Source: Leptospira abararensis (GTDB lineage: Bacteria > Spirochaetota > Leptospiria > Leptospirales > Leptospiraceae). From it: 64,000 bases of DNA. A model generated the notes under the pieces. That model saw only the letters and a list, made by a program, of their open reading frames with translations, did no database searches and was not told the origin of the DNA. The position numbers and the translations under genes were made by a program. The stretch is from the NCBI RefSeq assembly GCF_016918735.1, contig NZ_JAFFPR010000027.1, positions 278,512 to 342,511 of the forward strand, written 5' to 3'. Shown piece after piece: positions 45,365 to 56,855 of this stretch (position 1 is its first letter; each line of letters starts with the position of its first letter).

Positions 45365-46747
45365 TTAGTTTTCCGTAACCCCTGTGATTGTAAATCCATC
45401 CAGAAGCATATAAGGAACAAAAGACGACTCACCCAAAAGTTCGCCTTCTTTGGAGATGGCTTCAATTTGGTTTAGTGCATCAAATGCATTCCCCACAATT
45501 TGGACTTCCCTGACAGGAATCTTTTCACCGCTCTCGATGACATACCCACCTTTGATCACACCGGAAAAATCACCGGATGCTCCGTCTTTGGTTCCCGAGA
45601 TTCGATTCACAAATAAAGTTTTCCCTGGAAGTTTAAAAAACTCATCTTTGGAAGAGGAACCAGGGGCAATTTGTAATTGTTTGGGCCCACAACCTGGAAG
45701 GCTTTGGGCACCTCCCGTAGCACAACCATTGGATTTGGTTAGGCCGGCTTTTTTGGCTTCATAGGTATTGTAAAAGTAAGTATGCAAAACTCCATCAGTA
45801 AGAATGGGTTTTTTAGAAGTAGGGAGTCCCTCTCTATCAAATCCTGTCGATCCCATAAAACGATCGTTTGTTGGATCATCCCAAATCGAAAGTAGAGAAG
45901 AGGCGATCTTTTTCTCTAACTTTCCTTCCATTTTGGATTTTCCTTTCCGTAGGCTTGTTCCATTTAAAGAACCCAAAAAAAGACCCAGAAAAAAGGAATA
46001 AACGGCATCTGGGGGAAGGAGAACTTTTCCTTGAAAACCAGAAATGGGTTTCGCATAGAGAGCCCCCATACATTTATCCCCAAAGTTCATAAAGGCCTTT
46101 TTCCAAAGAGTGTGAAACTGCTCTTTGTTAAAACCACTGGCGGAATCATAATCAAAACTTCCCACAAGATCCCCATCCACACCCATCCCCATCACGGAGG
46201 CCGAAAGTTCGGCACCAAGTTCATGGGCCATCACACCTTTAGAGGATACGATGAGTTTATAACCCTTGCTAAGCGAAAAATCTCCTGAGTCAATATTGAC
46301 CTTGGAATATAAATCATTTCTCCAACCAAGAGCTTCTTTGGCAGTGGCCACTAAATCTTCAATGCCCATTGTATCTAAAGACTGATCATACTGATTGAAA
46401 TGGTGAGAAATGGTTTCTGGCTCTGGCAAACCCAAATCAAAATCGGGAGTGGACTGGCTTTTTGCTAGGCTATAGGCTTCTTCAATGGACTCATAAAGAC
46501 TCGGAATATGATTGGAGATAATAAACCCTTGGTTTCCTTCGGTGATCACGCGGATTCCAAACATATTCTCTTCTGTTGCCGTACAGTTGTTTAAGTCATT
46601 TTTTTCTAAACTGACATCTTCTGAGTAACCGTAACTGGAATAAATTTCCACCTGGTCGATTCCATTGGATTTTGCTTTTTTGACTAGACCAGAAAGTAAT
46701 TCTTTTTGACCGTCTAACCGTTTTTCAATTGTGGTTCGATCCATCAT
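45365..46747 (-). CDS. pmbA: PmbA/TldE-type metalloprotease partner
   Basis: 460 residues when started at the ATG at 46747, which overlaps the tldD stop by four bases (ATGA); the longer frame from 46843 would run inside tldD. Family features are an N-terminal dimer domain with EIYSSYGYSEDVSLEKND and a C-terminal barrel with GCATGGAQSLPG and GDFSGVIKGGYVIESG. In the TldD/TldE pair the TldE subunit lacks the zinc-binding HExxxH, as here. The heterodimer removes leader or unfolded peptides in other bacteria. Natural substrate here unknown. Confidence 0.9.
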   Translation of the reverse strand: MMDRTTIEKRLDGQKELLSGLVKKAKSNGIDQVEIYSSYGYSEDVSLEKNDLNNCTATEENMFGIRVITEGNQGFIISNHIPSLYESIEEAYSLAKSQSTPDFDLGLPEPETISHHFNQYDQSLDTMGIEDLVATAKEALGWRNDLYSKVNIDSGDFSLSKGYKLIVSSKGVMAHELGAELSASVMGMGVDGDLVGSFDYDSASGFNKEQFHTLWKKAFMNFGDKCMGALYAKPISGFQGKVLLPPDAVYSFFLGLFLGSLNGTSLRKGKSKMEGKLEKKIASSLLSIWDDPTNDRFMGSTGFDREGLPTSKKPILTDGVLHTYFYNTYEAKKAGLTKSNGCATGGAQSLPGCGPKQLQIAPGSSSKDEFFKLPGKTLFVNRISGTKDGASGDFSGVIKGGYVIESGEKIPVREVQIVGNAFDALNQIEAISKEGELLGESSFVPYMLLDGFTITGVTEN

Positions 46748-48129
46748 TTGCCACCTAGCAATACTTTGGTTCTGACATAAGGTCCACCTGCATCGACTTT
46801 TGCTGGTTGGCCTTTGCCACAGTGGCCTGATCCTAAATCCCATTTGAATTCTTTCGAAACCATATCCACATTTTGTAATACATCAAAGGCAAGTCCGGAA
46901 ACTGTGACTCCTTTTAAAAGGTCAGTGATTTTTCCGTTTTGGATACGATAGGCTTTTTGAACGGCAAACATAAACTCACCCGTTGCATCGGCCTGACCGT
47001 TTTTGGCTCCATCCAAATAGTATCCATCTTTGGTGTTTGCGATCATTTCTTCCAAACTAGAATCCCCAGGAACCAGGAAGGTATTTCGCATACGAATCAG
47101 AGGAACATCTCCATACTCCCAAGCCCTTGCCGAGCCAGTCGGTGCCACCCCAAATCGTTCTGCGGTTTCTCTATTATGCAAATAAGAAGTCAAAATTCCA
47201 TTTTTAATAATGACTGTGTTTGTGGGAAGAATGCCCTCATCATCCACAGGAATTGAACCTCCAGCACCTTCATAGTATTCTGAAAATCCAGAGTCGCATA
47301 ACGTAACCAAATCGGAACCCACACGATGTCCCATTTTTCCTTGGGCCACTGAACCCGAGAGAACAAAATCGGCCTCTACTGTATGCCCAATGGCCTCATG
47401 CACAAGAAGACCCACAATCGAAGGAGAAAGGATCACAGTCGAAAGTCCCCCGTCCGGTAAAACACTAGAGAGTAAATCCACAGCGGTTTTACAGGCTTCT
47501 TCGGAAATCTCTGTGGCCGACTGGGAACGAAAAAGACAATCCCAACCTCCGGTCACCCCAATCGAATGAGAACCCGATTCCATCTTTCCATCTTCTTTGG
47601 CTACCGCAGAGACTCGAAATTCAGGCCTGACCATACTAAAAAAACTATCTGCCCCATCCGTTGTAACTATGGCCTTTTCTTCATAAATTTCAGAATACCC
47701 GCAACCCACAGATTGGAGTTTTGTCGATTGTTTGGCGGCTGCATTTTGGATATCAAGGACTAGTTTTAATTTTTCTTCCACAGTCCGAGTGCGAAAGTCT
47801 TCGATCCCTTTTCCAATAAAATCGCCAATGGCAAAGTTGGCTTTGGGTAGGTTTGGAATTTTGTCTTTTCGCAGAGCAGAGGATAGGCGAGCAGCCTTTT
47901 TAGCAACTTGGATGGCATTTTGGATGGATGATTTTGAAATTTCACTAGTGGAAGCAAATCCCCAAGTTCCTGCTTCGAGCACGCGAACCCCAATTCCTGT
48001 TCGTTTCCGAAGGGCCGTGGACTCCACTCGTCCTCTTTCTGCATGAAAGGAGCGACTTTCTTTGTGGTGGTATCGTAGTTCCACAAATCCAGACTCTTCA
48101 GCCAAACATTCTTTTAATAGGTTACGCAT
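46744..48129 (-). CDS. tldD: TldD-type zinc metallopeptidase
   Basis: 461 residues. The active site HEAIGH (about residue 240) supplies zinc ligands, and GSGHCGKGQ provides the conserved late Cys. Other signatures are GVRVLEAGTWGFA and SYLHNRETAERFG. TldD forms a barrel-shaped heterodimer with TldE (pmbA, overlapping downstream). AAGG and AGGG precede the ATG. It lies 33 bases after the YheT-like gene and may share its transcript. Confidence 0.92.
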   Translation of the reverse strand: MRNLLKECLAEESGFVELRYHHKESRSFHAERGRVESTALRKRTGIGVRVLEAGTWGFASTSEISKSSIQNAIQVAKKAARLSSALRKDKIPNLPKANFAIGDFIGKGIEDFRTRTVEEKLKLVLDIQNAAAKQSTKLQSVGCGYSEIYEEKAIVTTDGADSFFSMVRPEFRVSAVAKEDGKMESGSHSIGVTGGWDCLFRSQSATEISEEACKTAVDLLSSVLPDGGLSTVILSPSIVGLLVHEAIGHTVEADFVLSGSVAQGKMGHRVGSDLVTLCDSGFSEYYEGAGGSIPVDDEGILPTNTVIIKNGILTSYLHNRETAERFGVAPTGSARAWEYGDVPLIRMRNTFLVPGDSSLEEMIANTKDGYYLDGAKNGQADATGEFMFAVQKAYRIQNGKITDLLKGVTVSGLAFDVLQNVDMVSKEFKWDLGSGHCGKGQPAKVDAGGPYVRTKVLLGGK

Positions 48130-48162
48130 TAGCCCTTACCTTCTATTTTAATTATTGTTATG

Positions 48163-49173
48163 TTATTTGATTTGCGAATCAAAAAAATCGAGTAAAATGC
48201 GAGGAAGCCATCTTCCTTCTGGATTGTCAGGAGAGGTGTCGCTGATAAAACCCACATGCCCCCCTTTTTCCGTAAGCACTGTTTGCAAAAGAGGAAATGA
48301 ATTCCAACGAATCTCATGCCATACTTCCGAAGGGACAACCGGATCATCATCTGCATGGACAAGTAGGCCTGGAATTTTGATTCCACCTAAGTATTTAAGC
48401 CCTGAACAGATATTGTAGTATTCTAAAACATTCGCATAACCGGCAATTGGTGCCGTAAAAAAATCATCAAAATCAAAAAAGGACTTACTACGAAGCACTC
48501 GTTCTTTGATTTTATCTGGAATATCATAAATCCCTGAAGTTACCTTTTCTTTCATGGTATCTAAAAAATGATCCCGGTAAAAATTTCCTGCACGAGAATC
48601 AATAAAGTCACAACTGCGTTTTAAATCCAAAGGAGGGGAGGTAGCAGAAAATGCTTTGGCATAATGTTGTCTTTTTTCTCCGAAAAACTTTACCACCATA
48701 TTTGCCGACAAAGAAAACCCTGAGACAAAAATGGATTTGGTGAAATGTTTATATATGTATTGTAATACGGTCTCTATATCTTCCGATTGGCCGGCATTGT
48801 AAGGTTTTCTAGCAAGTCCAAGGCCCCGACCGCAGTTTCGCAAATTCATTCGAACCACTCCATAACCACGATTCAATGCTTCTTTGCCGGCACTGACCAT
48901 ATAATGGGATTCAGTACTCCCTTCCATTCCATGAATGAGAAGTAGGTAATACCCGTTCCATTTGGATGCATTTTTACGGACTTGTGAGAGAGGAGGATTG
49001 TGTTCTAACCAAAGGATATCCCCAGACCGATCGTTTGTGGGAATGAGGATACTCTCTGAGTAATACTCATCCTCCAAAGAATTGTCTGGAGGAAAAAGTA
49101 CATTGTAGACAGTTTGTAAATGTCTACCTTCTAAAAATCTTCTAGGTTTAAACTCTCTGTTAGACGACGTCAA
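48163..49173 (-). CDS. YheT-like alpha/beta hydrolase
   Basis: 336 residues of the COG0429/YheT type: [14 protein letters not shown] opening, [14 protein letters not shown] (oxyanion region), [10 protein letters not shown], the nucleophile elbow [12 protein letters not shown], Asp in HADDDPVVP and His in EKGGHVGF. The elbow is usually GFSLGGN; here Ser replaces the first Gly after Leu, which may alter activity. Cytoplasmic, substrate unknown (short-chain ester or lipid). Starts 14 bases inside the end of clpP. Confidence 0.87.
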   Translation of the reverse strand: MTSSNREFKPRRFLEGRHLQTVYNVLFPPDNSLEDEYYSESILIPTNDRSGDILWLEHNPPLSQVRKNASKWNGYYLLLIHGMEGSTESHYMVSAGKEALNRGYGVVRMNLRNCGRGLGLARKPYNAGQSEDIETVLQYIYKHFTKSIFVSGFSLSANMVVKFFGEKRQHYAKAFSATSPPLDLKRSCDFIDSRAGNFYRDHFLDTMKEKVTSGIYDIPDKIKERVLRSKSFFDFDDFFTAPIAGYANVLEYYNICSGLKYLGGIKIPGLLVHADDDPVVPSEVWHEIRWNSFPLLQTVLTEKGGHVGFISDTSPDNPEGRWLPRILLDFFDSQIK

Positions 49174-49768
49174 TTGTGTTTACGATTTTATCCACGATTC
49201 CGTAAGCTAATGCTTGTTCGGCGTCCATATAATAATCGCGATCGGTGTCTTCCACCAATTGTTCGTAGGATTTGCCACAAGCATCCGCTAACATTTGATT
49301 GAGTTTTTCTTTGGTTTTGACAATGTCCTGAGCATGGATGAGTAAATCCGTTGCAGGAGCTTGGATTTGTCCTCCAATGGAAGGTTGGTGGATCATCACT
49401 CGACCATTGGGCCAAATGTAACGATTTCCTTTTTTCCCGCCAATGAGTAAAATTGAACCCATAGATGCTGCCATTCCCATACAAACCGTATGAACCGGTG
49501 AGGAGATCATTTGCATGGTGTCATAGACAACAAGACCAGAGGTAACCACACCACCGGGGCTATTGATATAAAATGTAATTGGTTTTCCAGGATCTGCCAT
49601 TTCCAAATACATCAATTTGGCTGTGAGTTCCTTGGAGGATTCGTCGGTGACAGGACCCCAAAGAAAGATTTTCCTTTTTTCCAGGAACTTCTTTCCCATG
49701 TTTTTGTCGCTAATGAGATCTTGTATGGTTTCGGAGATTTCTTTATCTGGTGTTTCTTCTTCTGGCAT
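49160..49768 (-). CDS. clpP: ATP-dependent Clp protease proteolytic subunit
   Basis: 202 residues. Catalytic triad Ser102 in GMAASMGS, His127 in MIHQPS and an Asp around 176 in DTDRDYYM. The GSIGGQ and IYINSPGG equivalents are YINSPGG and [10 protein letters not shown]. It forms tetradecameric rings with ClpX or ClpA. No clpX follows here, so it is likely one of two clpP paralogues, inference. Lies directly after the ftsB-like gene. Confidence 0.95.
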   Translation of the reverse strand: MPEEETPDKEISETIQDLISDKNMGKKFLEKRKIFLWGPVTDESSKELTAKLMYLEMADPGKPITFYINSPGGVVTSGLVVYDTMQMISSPVHTVCMGMAASMGSILLIGGKKGNRYIWPNGRVMIHQPSIGGQIQAPATDLLIHAQDIVKTKEKLNQMLADACGKSYEQLVEDTDRDYYMDAEQALAYGIVDKIVNTIDVV

Positions 49769-49769
49769 A

Positions 49770-50234
49770 TTAATTCAGTCTTTCCTGTTTAGACGTATGA
49801 GGCAAGCGTTTCAGCTTGAAGTAAACGCCTAGAATCAGGAAAACACTGAAAGAAATAAAAAAGAAACGTAACAAAAAGAGCGGTGGTTCTTTCCACTCCC
49901 CACCAAGCCCAGCCGTGCGAAGGGAGGTAGGAACGGCCTTTGTTTTTTGTGTCAATGGCGAAGGCATTTCTTCGAATTTCAATACATGTGCCGTTTCAGA
50001 AAGTAGATAGTATTTTCTTGCTTCCTGCTCTAGGGCATAAACATCATTTTTTAGTCGGCGTTCTTTTTCTTCCAACCCTTGGTTTTCCACCACAAGCCTC
50101 TCTACCTCTGCATTGAGATTTTGTAATTCCTTCTCGAGGCGCATACGTTCGGCAATCCCAGACTCAGACAAAAGTCCGAGGTAAAGACCAGCACAAATAT
50201 ATGTTACGAGTAGGGAGGCTTTCGTTGGTGTCAT
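49770..50234 (-). CDS. FtsB/DivIC-like septum formation protein
   Basis: 154 residues. An N-terminal hydrophobic helix (about 7-22), then a coiled coil (about 30-90: [21 protein letters not shown]), then a second hydrophobic segment (about 122-142) and a basic end. FtsB/DivIC proteins have one TM and a coiled coil; the second TM is extra. Placement directly behind eno, with one base between, is the usual place for ftsB. It probably belongs to the divisome. Confidence 0.75.
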   Translation of the reverse strand: MTPTKASLLVTYICAGLYLGLLSESGIAERMRLEKELQNLNAEVERLVVENQGLEEKERRLKNDVYALEQEARKYYLLSETAHVLKFEEMPSPLTQKTKAVPTSLRTAGLGGEWKEPPLFLLRFFFISFSVFLILGVYFKLKRLPHTSKQERLN

Positions 50235-50235
50235 A

Positions 50236-51552
<1,317 letters not shown>

Positions 51553-51659
51553 CTAAGGGATAATTTCCTCCCAGTCTTAGGAATTTTAAGCCTCTGACAA
51601 TAAACTTTTTCGACAAAGAGCCTTGTTCCAGGAAAATGACTTAAAAAGAAGAGGGAACC

Positions 51660-53465
51660 GTGAACGAACGCCAAAAATTCACCCGCAATTTTTCCATTAT
51701 CGCCCATGTCGACCATGGAAAATCCACTCTGGCGGATCGTTTGCTTGAGATTGGTCTTGTCACGGACAAAAGGACTCAAAAGAACCAAATCCTGGATTCC
51801 ATGGATATTGAACGGGAACGTGGAATCACGATCAAAGCCAATAATGCATCTTTTGATTATTTAGCCAAAGATGGAAATGTCTATCATCTGAATTTAATCG
51901 ATACTCCAGGCCACGTGGACTTTACATACGAAGTGTCCCGTTCTCTTGCCGCTTGTGAAGGGGTTTTACTGATAGTCGATGCAAGCCAAGGTGTGGAAGC
52001 CCAAACCTTAGCCAATTTATATCTCGCGATGGATTTAAATCTTCGCATAATCCCCGTTATTAACAAAATCGATCTTCCTTCTGCGGATATCGACAAATGC
52101 AAATTGATGATTGAAGAGTCCCTCGGACTGAATCCCGAGGAAGCGATTCCTATTTCCGCAAAAACAGGACTGAATGTACAGGAAGTACTGGAAGCGATTT
52201 GTTATTTACTCCCTCCACCCGTAGGGGATGTGGAAGCTCCACTGAAGGCACTCATTTACGATTCTTTCTTTGATACTTATATGGGTGTGGTTGCCAAAGT
52301 GCGTTTGTTTGATGGGAAACTCCGAAAAGGGGAGACGATCCATATGATGCACATTGGTCGGCAGTTTCCAGTCACGGAAGTGGGGATCAACCGCCTATCC
52401 ATGGTTCCATGCGACGAGCTTCAAGCCGGAGACGTTGGGTATGTCGTCGCTGGTATGAAAAAGATGGGAGATGCCAAAACGGGAGATACCATCACCATTG
52501 CCAACAGACAAACCGCAGAAGATGTCAAGGGATTTAAGGATGCAAAACCCATGGTGTTTGCAGGTCTTTTTCCGATTAACGGAGAAGACTTTGACGCTCT
52601 TGTGGATGCGATCGAAAAACTAAAGTTAAACGATTCTGCATTAACGTTTGAAAGAGAAAATTCCGCAGCTCTTGGTTTTGGTTTTCGAGTGGGTTACCTT
52701 GGCCTTCTTCATATGGAAATTGTACAAGAGAGATTAGAAAGGGAATTTAATTTAGCCCTGATCACCACAGCCCCATCAGTTAAATTTCGAATCACCACCA
52801 CAAAAGACGAAGTCATTGAAGTGGATAATCCGAGCAAATGGCCCGATCCCATCCTCATTGGAAAGTCAGAAGAACCTTTTGTAAAAGCAACTATCATTGC
52901 TCCTGAATCCTATGTGGGAAATATCATGTCTCTTGTGATCGACAAACGGGGAATCCATATGGATACTGTTTATCTTTCCAAAGACAAACTCCAACTCACC
53001 TATGAACTTCCCTTGGCAGAACTCATCTTTGAATTCTATGACAAACTCAAATCCTATACCAAAGGATATGCTTCTTTGGATTATGAAGAAGTCGGGTATC
53101 GGGAATCTAAACTGGTGCGGATGGACATTCTTGTGAATGCGGAGCCCGTGGATGCCCTTTCCTCCATCGTTCACAAATCCAAAGCGGAAGATAGGGGACG
53201 CGTGATCATTGAAAAACTAAAAGACCTCATCCCTCGTCACCAATTTATGATTCCACTGCAAGCAGCCATTGGTTCCAAAGTGGTGGCCCGGGAAAGTATT
53301 TCTGCCCTTCGTAAAAACGTAACAGCGAAATGTTATGGTGGTGATATATCTCGAAAGAAAAAACTTCTCGAGAAACAGAAAGAAGGTAAAAAACGAATGA
53401 AACAAATTGGAAATGTGGAGATCCCGCAAGAAGCCTTCCTTTCCATTCTCAAAACTGGAGACTAA
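51660..53465 (+). CDS. lepA: Elongation factor 4 (LepA) GTPase
   Basis: 601 residues from GTG at 51660, preceded by GAGGGA. G1 [10 protein letters not shown]3 DTPGHVDF, G4 NKID, G5 ISAKTG region, then the EF-G-like domains and the LepA-specific C-terminal domain ([24 protein letters not shown], shown in part). It acts on stalled or mis-translocated ribosomes. No odd features. Confidence 0.97.
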   Translation: MNERQKFTRNFSIIAHVDHGKSTLADRLLEIGLVTDKRTQKNQILDSMDIERERGITIKANNASFDYLAKDGNVYHLNLIDTPGHVDFTYEVSRSLAACEGVLLIVDASQGVEAQTLANLYLAMDLNLRIIPVINKIDLPSADIDKCKLMIEESLGLNPEEAIPISAKTGLNVQEVLEAICYLLPPPVGDVEAPLKALIYDSFFDTYMGVVAKVRLFDGKLRKGETIHMMHIGRQFPVTEVGINRLSMVPCDELQAGDVGYVVAGMKKMGDAKTGDTITIANRQTAEDVKGFKDAKPMVFAGLFPINGEDFDALVDAIEKLKLNDSALTFERENSAALGFGFRVGYLGLLHMEIVQERLEREFNLALITTAPSVKFRITTTKDEVIEVDNPSKWPDPILIGKSEEPFVKATIIAPESYVGNIMSLVIDKRGIHMDTVYLSKDKLQLTYELPLAELIFEFYDKLKSYTKGYASLDYEEVGYRESKLVRMDILVNAEPVDALSSIVHKSKAEDRGRVIIEKLKDLIPRHQFMIPLQAAIGSKVVARESISALRKNVTAKCYGGDISRKKKLLEKQKEGKKRMKQIGNVEIPQEAFLSILKTGD

Positions 53466-53475
53466 AGTCAATTGT

Positions 53476-53505
53476 CAATTCTACCAAGAACTCTTGGTAG
53501 AATTG
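53476..53505 (+). terminator. Hairpin after lepA
   Basis: CAATTCTACCAAG (53476-53488) and CTTGGTAGAATTG (53493-53505) are perfect reverse complements, a 13-bp stem with the 4-base loop AACT. No T run follows at once, so it may be a transcript-stabilising hairpin or a weak terminator. The gap 53466-53595 holds nothing else I can support. Confidence 0.5.
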
Positions 53506-53595
53506 GAGAACTAAAGTTTGTTTGCCTTTCCATTCTTTATTCCACTTGTTTGCTGTTTCCACTCAATGACTCCATTCGGAAGATTCGAATTTTGA

Positions 53596-55053
53596 ATGAG
53601 AAAATCGATGACAGATAGAACCCGAAAAAAACACAAAGATACAATTTCTCCTGCCAACCTTTTGAATCGCCAAGACCAAGCGGAATTTTCCAAGAAATTT
53701 CCCCTCCAAATATCAGAAGTGCCCGCTCGAGGATTAGAATCTTTTTCCACTGAACTGCCAAACAACCGGGATTCAGAAACAGAGGTGGTTCATTCCCAAC
53801 AACCGAAGGACCTATCAATTCCTAATTTATATTTCCTTCGGGATGACTTACTTCCTCTAGGACTAGGAACCAAATGGCGAAAGGTTCACGGCATACTCGA
53901 TTTTTTGAAAAAGAACCAAATAGACAAGGTTCTTCTTTGGGGGGCCATCCATGGAAATTATTTGGCCAGTTTCACTTATATCCTTCGGAATCATGGAATT
54001 GAAGTGGATACGGTAGCCTATACAAAAGACCCAAAATTAAAAACTTATAACGAACAATTGGTTCGAGGCCATTCTCACTCTATCGAATGTTATGCGAGTA
54101 GGAAAGAGGCATATTCTGCTTGGTTATTAAGACAAATCGATTTTCCTGGACTTGTGCTTCCCGAATTTGGAATCCATCCAGGCCAGATCCCAGGGCTCCA
54201 GTCACTTTGGGAAAAATTGGGAAAGGAGTTAGAAAAAAAGTCTCTTTTCCTTTCTACGTCGAAGGAAACGCCAAATCAATCAAAAGAGACTTTGACAAAA
54301 CACCGAACGAGTAAGAACGAAATCCAAACAAAACAAGAATCTAATACCGTCGCAGCCATACTGATTTTAGAAATTGGTTCTGGTGCGACCTTCCTTTCTG
54401 CCTTTGATGCCCTTCACGGAAGTTCCCTAATGGTTCTGGGAGTGATGGTGGGAGAATCGAAAGAAAAGTGGATTCCCAAAGTGGCCAATTTACAAAAACA
54501 GTTGGGACTGAAAATCCTATCCGTCCCCGCAGAACAAATTTTGGAACTTCCAAGGATTGGCGAAGGGGGGTTCCCAAAATCAGAAAGAGATATGGATTCA
54601 GGAATACTTGCTTCGGAAATACAGCCGATTCACTCTGCACCTTGGGACAGTACCAATCCCAATATACTTCGAAAAATAATCACTAGACCAAAGAAAATAT
54701 CGAGTCAGTTTGCAAAGAAAAACCTGGCACTTTTGGAATGGATTGGCAGATTTTATCGCAATACAAGTATCCTACTTGAACCGATTTATAGTGGAACCAC
54801 GGTCTATTCCTTCTTACGAGAAATATATGAAATGCAATTAGTCGCCCAACCAAGGGATTCTAAGGAATCCGCAACCAAGGTTCCAGAGAATCAATGCCCA
54901 GAAGGAAAAAATCCTATGGGGGAAAATGGCAATTCGAAACACGTTCCAAACCACTTCCTGAAACGTTCTCCCTCAGGAGAAATGATTCCGATTTTTTATC
55001 TCCACCAAGGAGGCCAAATCCAACATTTAGATTCGGTCTTAGAAGAGTGCTAA
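53596..55053 (+). CDS. PLP-dependent enzyme of the ACC deaminase/D-cysteine desulfhydrase fold
   Basis: 485 residues, longer than the usual 320-340. Core features: YFLRDDLLPLGLGTKWRKVHG with the PLP Lys (about residue 95), LLWGAIHGNYLASF (substrate loop), EIGSGATFLSA (phosphate loop), LLEPIYSGTTVYSFLRE matching LDPVYTGKA, and FYLHQGGQIQ near the C-terminus matching LFLHTGG. Two low-complexity insertions rich in Lys/Ser/Thr/Gln (about 215-252 and 423-465) and a 65-residue N-terminal extension account for the added length. It likely cleaves a D-amino acid such as D-cysteine; inferred from fold only. ATG at 53596. Confidence 0.75.
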   Translation: MRKSMTDRTRKKHKDTISPANLLNRQDQAEFSKKFPLQISEVPARGLESFSTELPNNRDSETEVVHSQQPKDLSIPNLYFLRDDLLPLGLGTKWRKVHGILDFLKKNQIDKVLLWGAIHGNYLASFTYILRNHGIEVDTVAYTKDPKLKTYNEQLVRGHSHSIECYASRKEAYSAWLLRQIDFPGLVLPEFGIHPGQIPGLQSLWEKLGKELEKKSLFLSTSKETPNQSKETLTKHRTSKNEIQTKQESNTVAAILILEIGSGATFLSAFDALHGSSLMVLGVMVGESKEKWIPKVANLQKQLGLKILSVPAEQILELPRIGEGGFPKSERDMDSGILASEIQPIHSAPWDSTNPNILRKIITRPKKISSQFAKKNLALLEWIGRFYRNTSILLEPIYSGTTVYSFLREIYEMQLVAQPRDSKESATKVPENQCPEGKNPMGENGNSKHVPNHFLKRSPSGEMIPIFYLHQGGQIQHLDSVLEEC

Positions 55054-55055
55054 GT

Positions 55056-56000
55056 ATGGAACGACCTTTGGTTTCCATAATCATTCCTACATTCAATCGC
55101 CGAGGGGTCGTAACAGGTGCCATCGAATCAGTGATCGCACAAACCTATCCACATTGGGAACTCCATATCATCGACGACGGTTCCACAGACGGAACCTGGA
55201 GGGACTTACTCTCGAAATTGCCGGGTTGGAAAAAAAAACTCACATCGTTCGGACGAAACCAAAAGTCCATCCAAGTCCACCAAACAGAACATAGGGGAGT
55301 GAGTGGGGCCAGAAATTTTGGAATCACAAAAGCCGAAGGCGAATGGATTGCCTTTTTAGATTCGGATGATGAGTGGTATCCAGAAAAACTATCTAAACAA
55401 ATGGAATTCCATAAAAATCATCCAGAATATTTATTTTCCCAAACCAAAGAAGTCTGGAATAAAAAGGGAAATCTTTTAGAACCCAAAGGAAAGTATCAAA
55501 AAATCAATGGAAATTTTTTAAAGGAATCCTTGGAAATATGCATGGTGACCTGTTCTAGTTTTTTAGCACATAGAGAAACTTTGAAATCCATTGGTTTCTT
55601 TCGCGCCGAACTACCGGTATGCGAAGATTATGATTTGTGGAATCGGATTTTGTTATCGGGGCATTCCATCGGGTTATTGGAAGAAAATTTAATGGTGCGA
55701 TATGGTGGCCACGACGACCAACTTTCGAACCAGTACCAGGCCTTAGAACGATTTCGTTTGTATTCACTTATACTTACCAAAGAAGAACTCCGTGAAAACG
55801 GGAAATGGGATTTGTTACCAATGGAATCCAAAACACTAGTCCAAAAAGCCATCCAATCTCGGGTAGAAACGATCATTCAAGGTAGGAAAAAAAGAGGGAA
55901 GGAAACGAACTGGTTACAGACTATGAGGGAAAATTTTCATTCAGACAAAATCATTTCTAAAAGAGAATTACTGGCTCTATTGGAAGACACTCTATTTTAA
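55056..56000 (+). CDS. Family 2 glycosyltransferase
   Basis: 314 residues from ATG at 55056, two bases after the PLP gene stop and behind AGAAGAG; the open frame to 54894 would overlap the PLP gene. GT-A signatures: VSIIIPTFNRRGVV, IDDGSTDGTW, the DxD-like LDSDDEW and CEDYDLWNRIL. Uses a nucleotide sugar to add a sugar to lipid or protein; acceptor unknown. Convergent with the sdh operon and ends at a bidirectional terminator. Confidence 0.92.
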   Translation: MERPLVSIIIPTFNRRGVVTGAIESVIAQTYPHWELHIIDDGSTDGTWRDLLSKLPGWKKKLTSFGRNQKSIQVHQTEHRGVSGARNFGITKAEGEWIAFLDSDDEWYPEKLSKQMEFHKNHPEYLFSQTKEVWNKKGNLLEPKGKYQKINGNFLKESLEICMVTCSSFLAHRETLKSIGFFRAELPVCEDYDLWNRILLSGHSIGLLEENLMVRYGGHDDQLSNQYQALERFRLYSLILTKEELRENGKWDLLPMESKTLVQKAIQSRVETIIQGRKKRGKETNWLQTMRENFHSDKIISKRELLALLEDTLF

Positions 56001-56030
56001 TTGAGTAAAGTAGGCGTCTTTTAAAAATAA

Positions 56031-56060
56031 AAAACCCGGTATTTTACTACCGGGTTTTTT
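56031..56060. terminator. Strong bidirectional rho-independent terminator
   Basis: AAAACCCGGTA (56031-56041) and TACCGGGTTTT (56048-56058) make an 11-bp stem with a 6-base loop; T runs follow on both strands. It serves the glycosyltransferase gene (plus) and the sdhCAB operon (minus). Confidence 0.9.
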
Positions 56061-56064
56061 TGCC

Positions 56065-56094
56065 ACTATCACAAAACTTACGTTCTGTGATAGT
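56065..56094. terminator. Second hairpin next to the terminator
   Basis: ACTATCACA (56065-56073) and TGTGATAGT (56086-56094), 9 bp around a 12-base loop. On the minus strand it precedes the strong terminator and may be an extra hairpin at the end of the sdhB transcript. No T run directly follows. Confidence 0.45.
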
Positions 56095-56114
56095 CTTCTT
56101 ACTCTGAAACAAAG

Positions 56115-56855
56115 TTAGCTCGAAATATACTCTCTGTTTAACTTTGTGATGAAGTTTACCGAAATTTCTTTCGGACAAGCAGCTTCACATTCGTATTGGT
56201 TTGTACAATTTCCAAAACCTTCTTTGTCCATAGCACTTACCATCTTTCGAACCCGTTCTTTTTTCTCAACAACCCCTTGTGGAAGGAGAGCCAAGTGCGA
56301 AACTTTTGCGGATACAAATAACATTGCAGAAGCATTTTTACATGCTGCTACACAAGCCCCGCATCCGATACAAGTGGCCGCGTCCATGGCGAGGTCTGCA
56401 TCCACTTTTGGAATTGGCAGTGCATTTCCGTCCGGTGCCCCGCCGGTGTTTATGGATACATATCCACCTGCTTGGATGATTCGGTCAAAGGCGGAACGGT
56501 CTACAATTAGATCTTTTGCCACAGGGAAAGCTTTGGCTCTCCATGGTTCGATATAAACCGTATCCCCATCTTTGAACTTACGCATATGTAACTGGCAAGT
56601 GGTAGTTCCTTTTTCGGGACCATGCGGAATTCCGTTTATCACCATAGAACATGCCCCACAAATCCCTTCGCGGCAGTCATGGTCAAAAGCGATCGGGTCA
56701 TCACCCTTTTTGATTAGGTCATCGTTGACAACATCCAACATCTCTAGGAAAGACATGTGTTCGCTGATGTTAGTTGCTTCATAACTAACCATACGACCTT
56801 TATCGTTTTTATCTTTTTGTCGCCAAACTTTAAGGTGTAACTTCATATTATCCAT
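56115..56855 (-). CDS. sdhB: Succinate dehydrogenase/fumarate reductase iron-sulphur subunit
   Basis: 246 residues. Ligands of the [2Fe-2S] cluster lie in [12 protein letters not shown] with a later Cys in TTCQ; [4Fe-4S] and [3Fe-4S] ligands in [15 protein letters not shown] and [16 protein letters not shown]. This is the longer B-type sequence, fitting the single cytochrome b subunit encoded upstream. Electron transfer from FAD to menaquinone or ubiquinone. Overlaps sdhA by one base. Confidence 0.95.
   Translation of the reverse strand: MDNMKLHLKVWRQKDKNDKGRMVSYEATNISEHMSFLEMLDVVNDDLIKKGDDPIAFDHDCREGICGACSMVINGIPHGPEKGTTTCQLHMRKFKDGDTVYIEPWRAKAFPVAKDLIVDRSAFDRIIQAGGYVSINTGGAPDGNALPIPKVDADLAMDAATCIGCGACVAACKNASAMLFVSAKVSHLALLPQGVVEKKERVRKMVSAMDKEGFGNCTNQYECEAACPKEISVNFITKLNREYISS

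Noticed and set aside
46748..46843. N-terminal extension of pmbA
   Set aside because: It lies inside the end of tldD in another frame and has Arg/Trp-rich non-family sequence; ATG at 46747 gives a four-base overlap.
54894..55055. N-terminal extension of the glycosyltransferase
   Set aside because: Overlaps the C-terminal codons of the PLP gene in another frame; the ATG at 55056 begins the GT2 fold.
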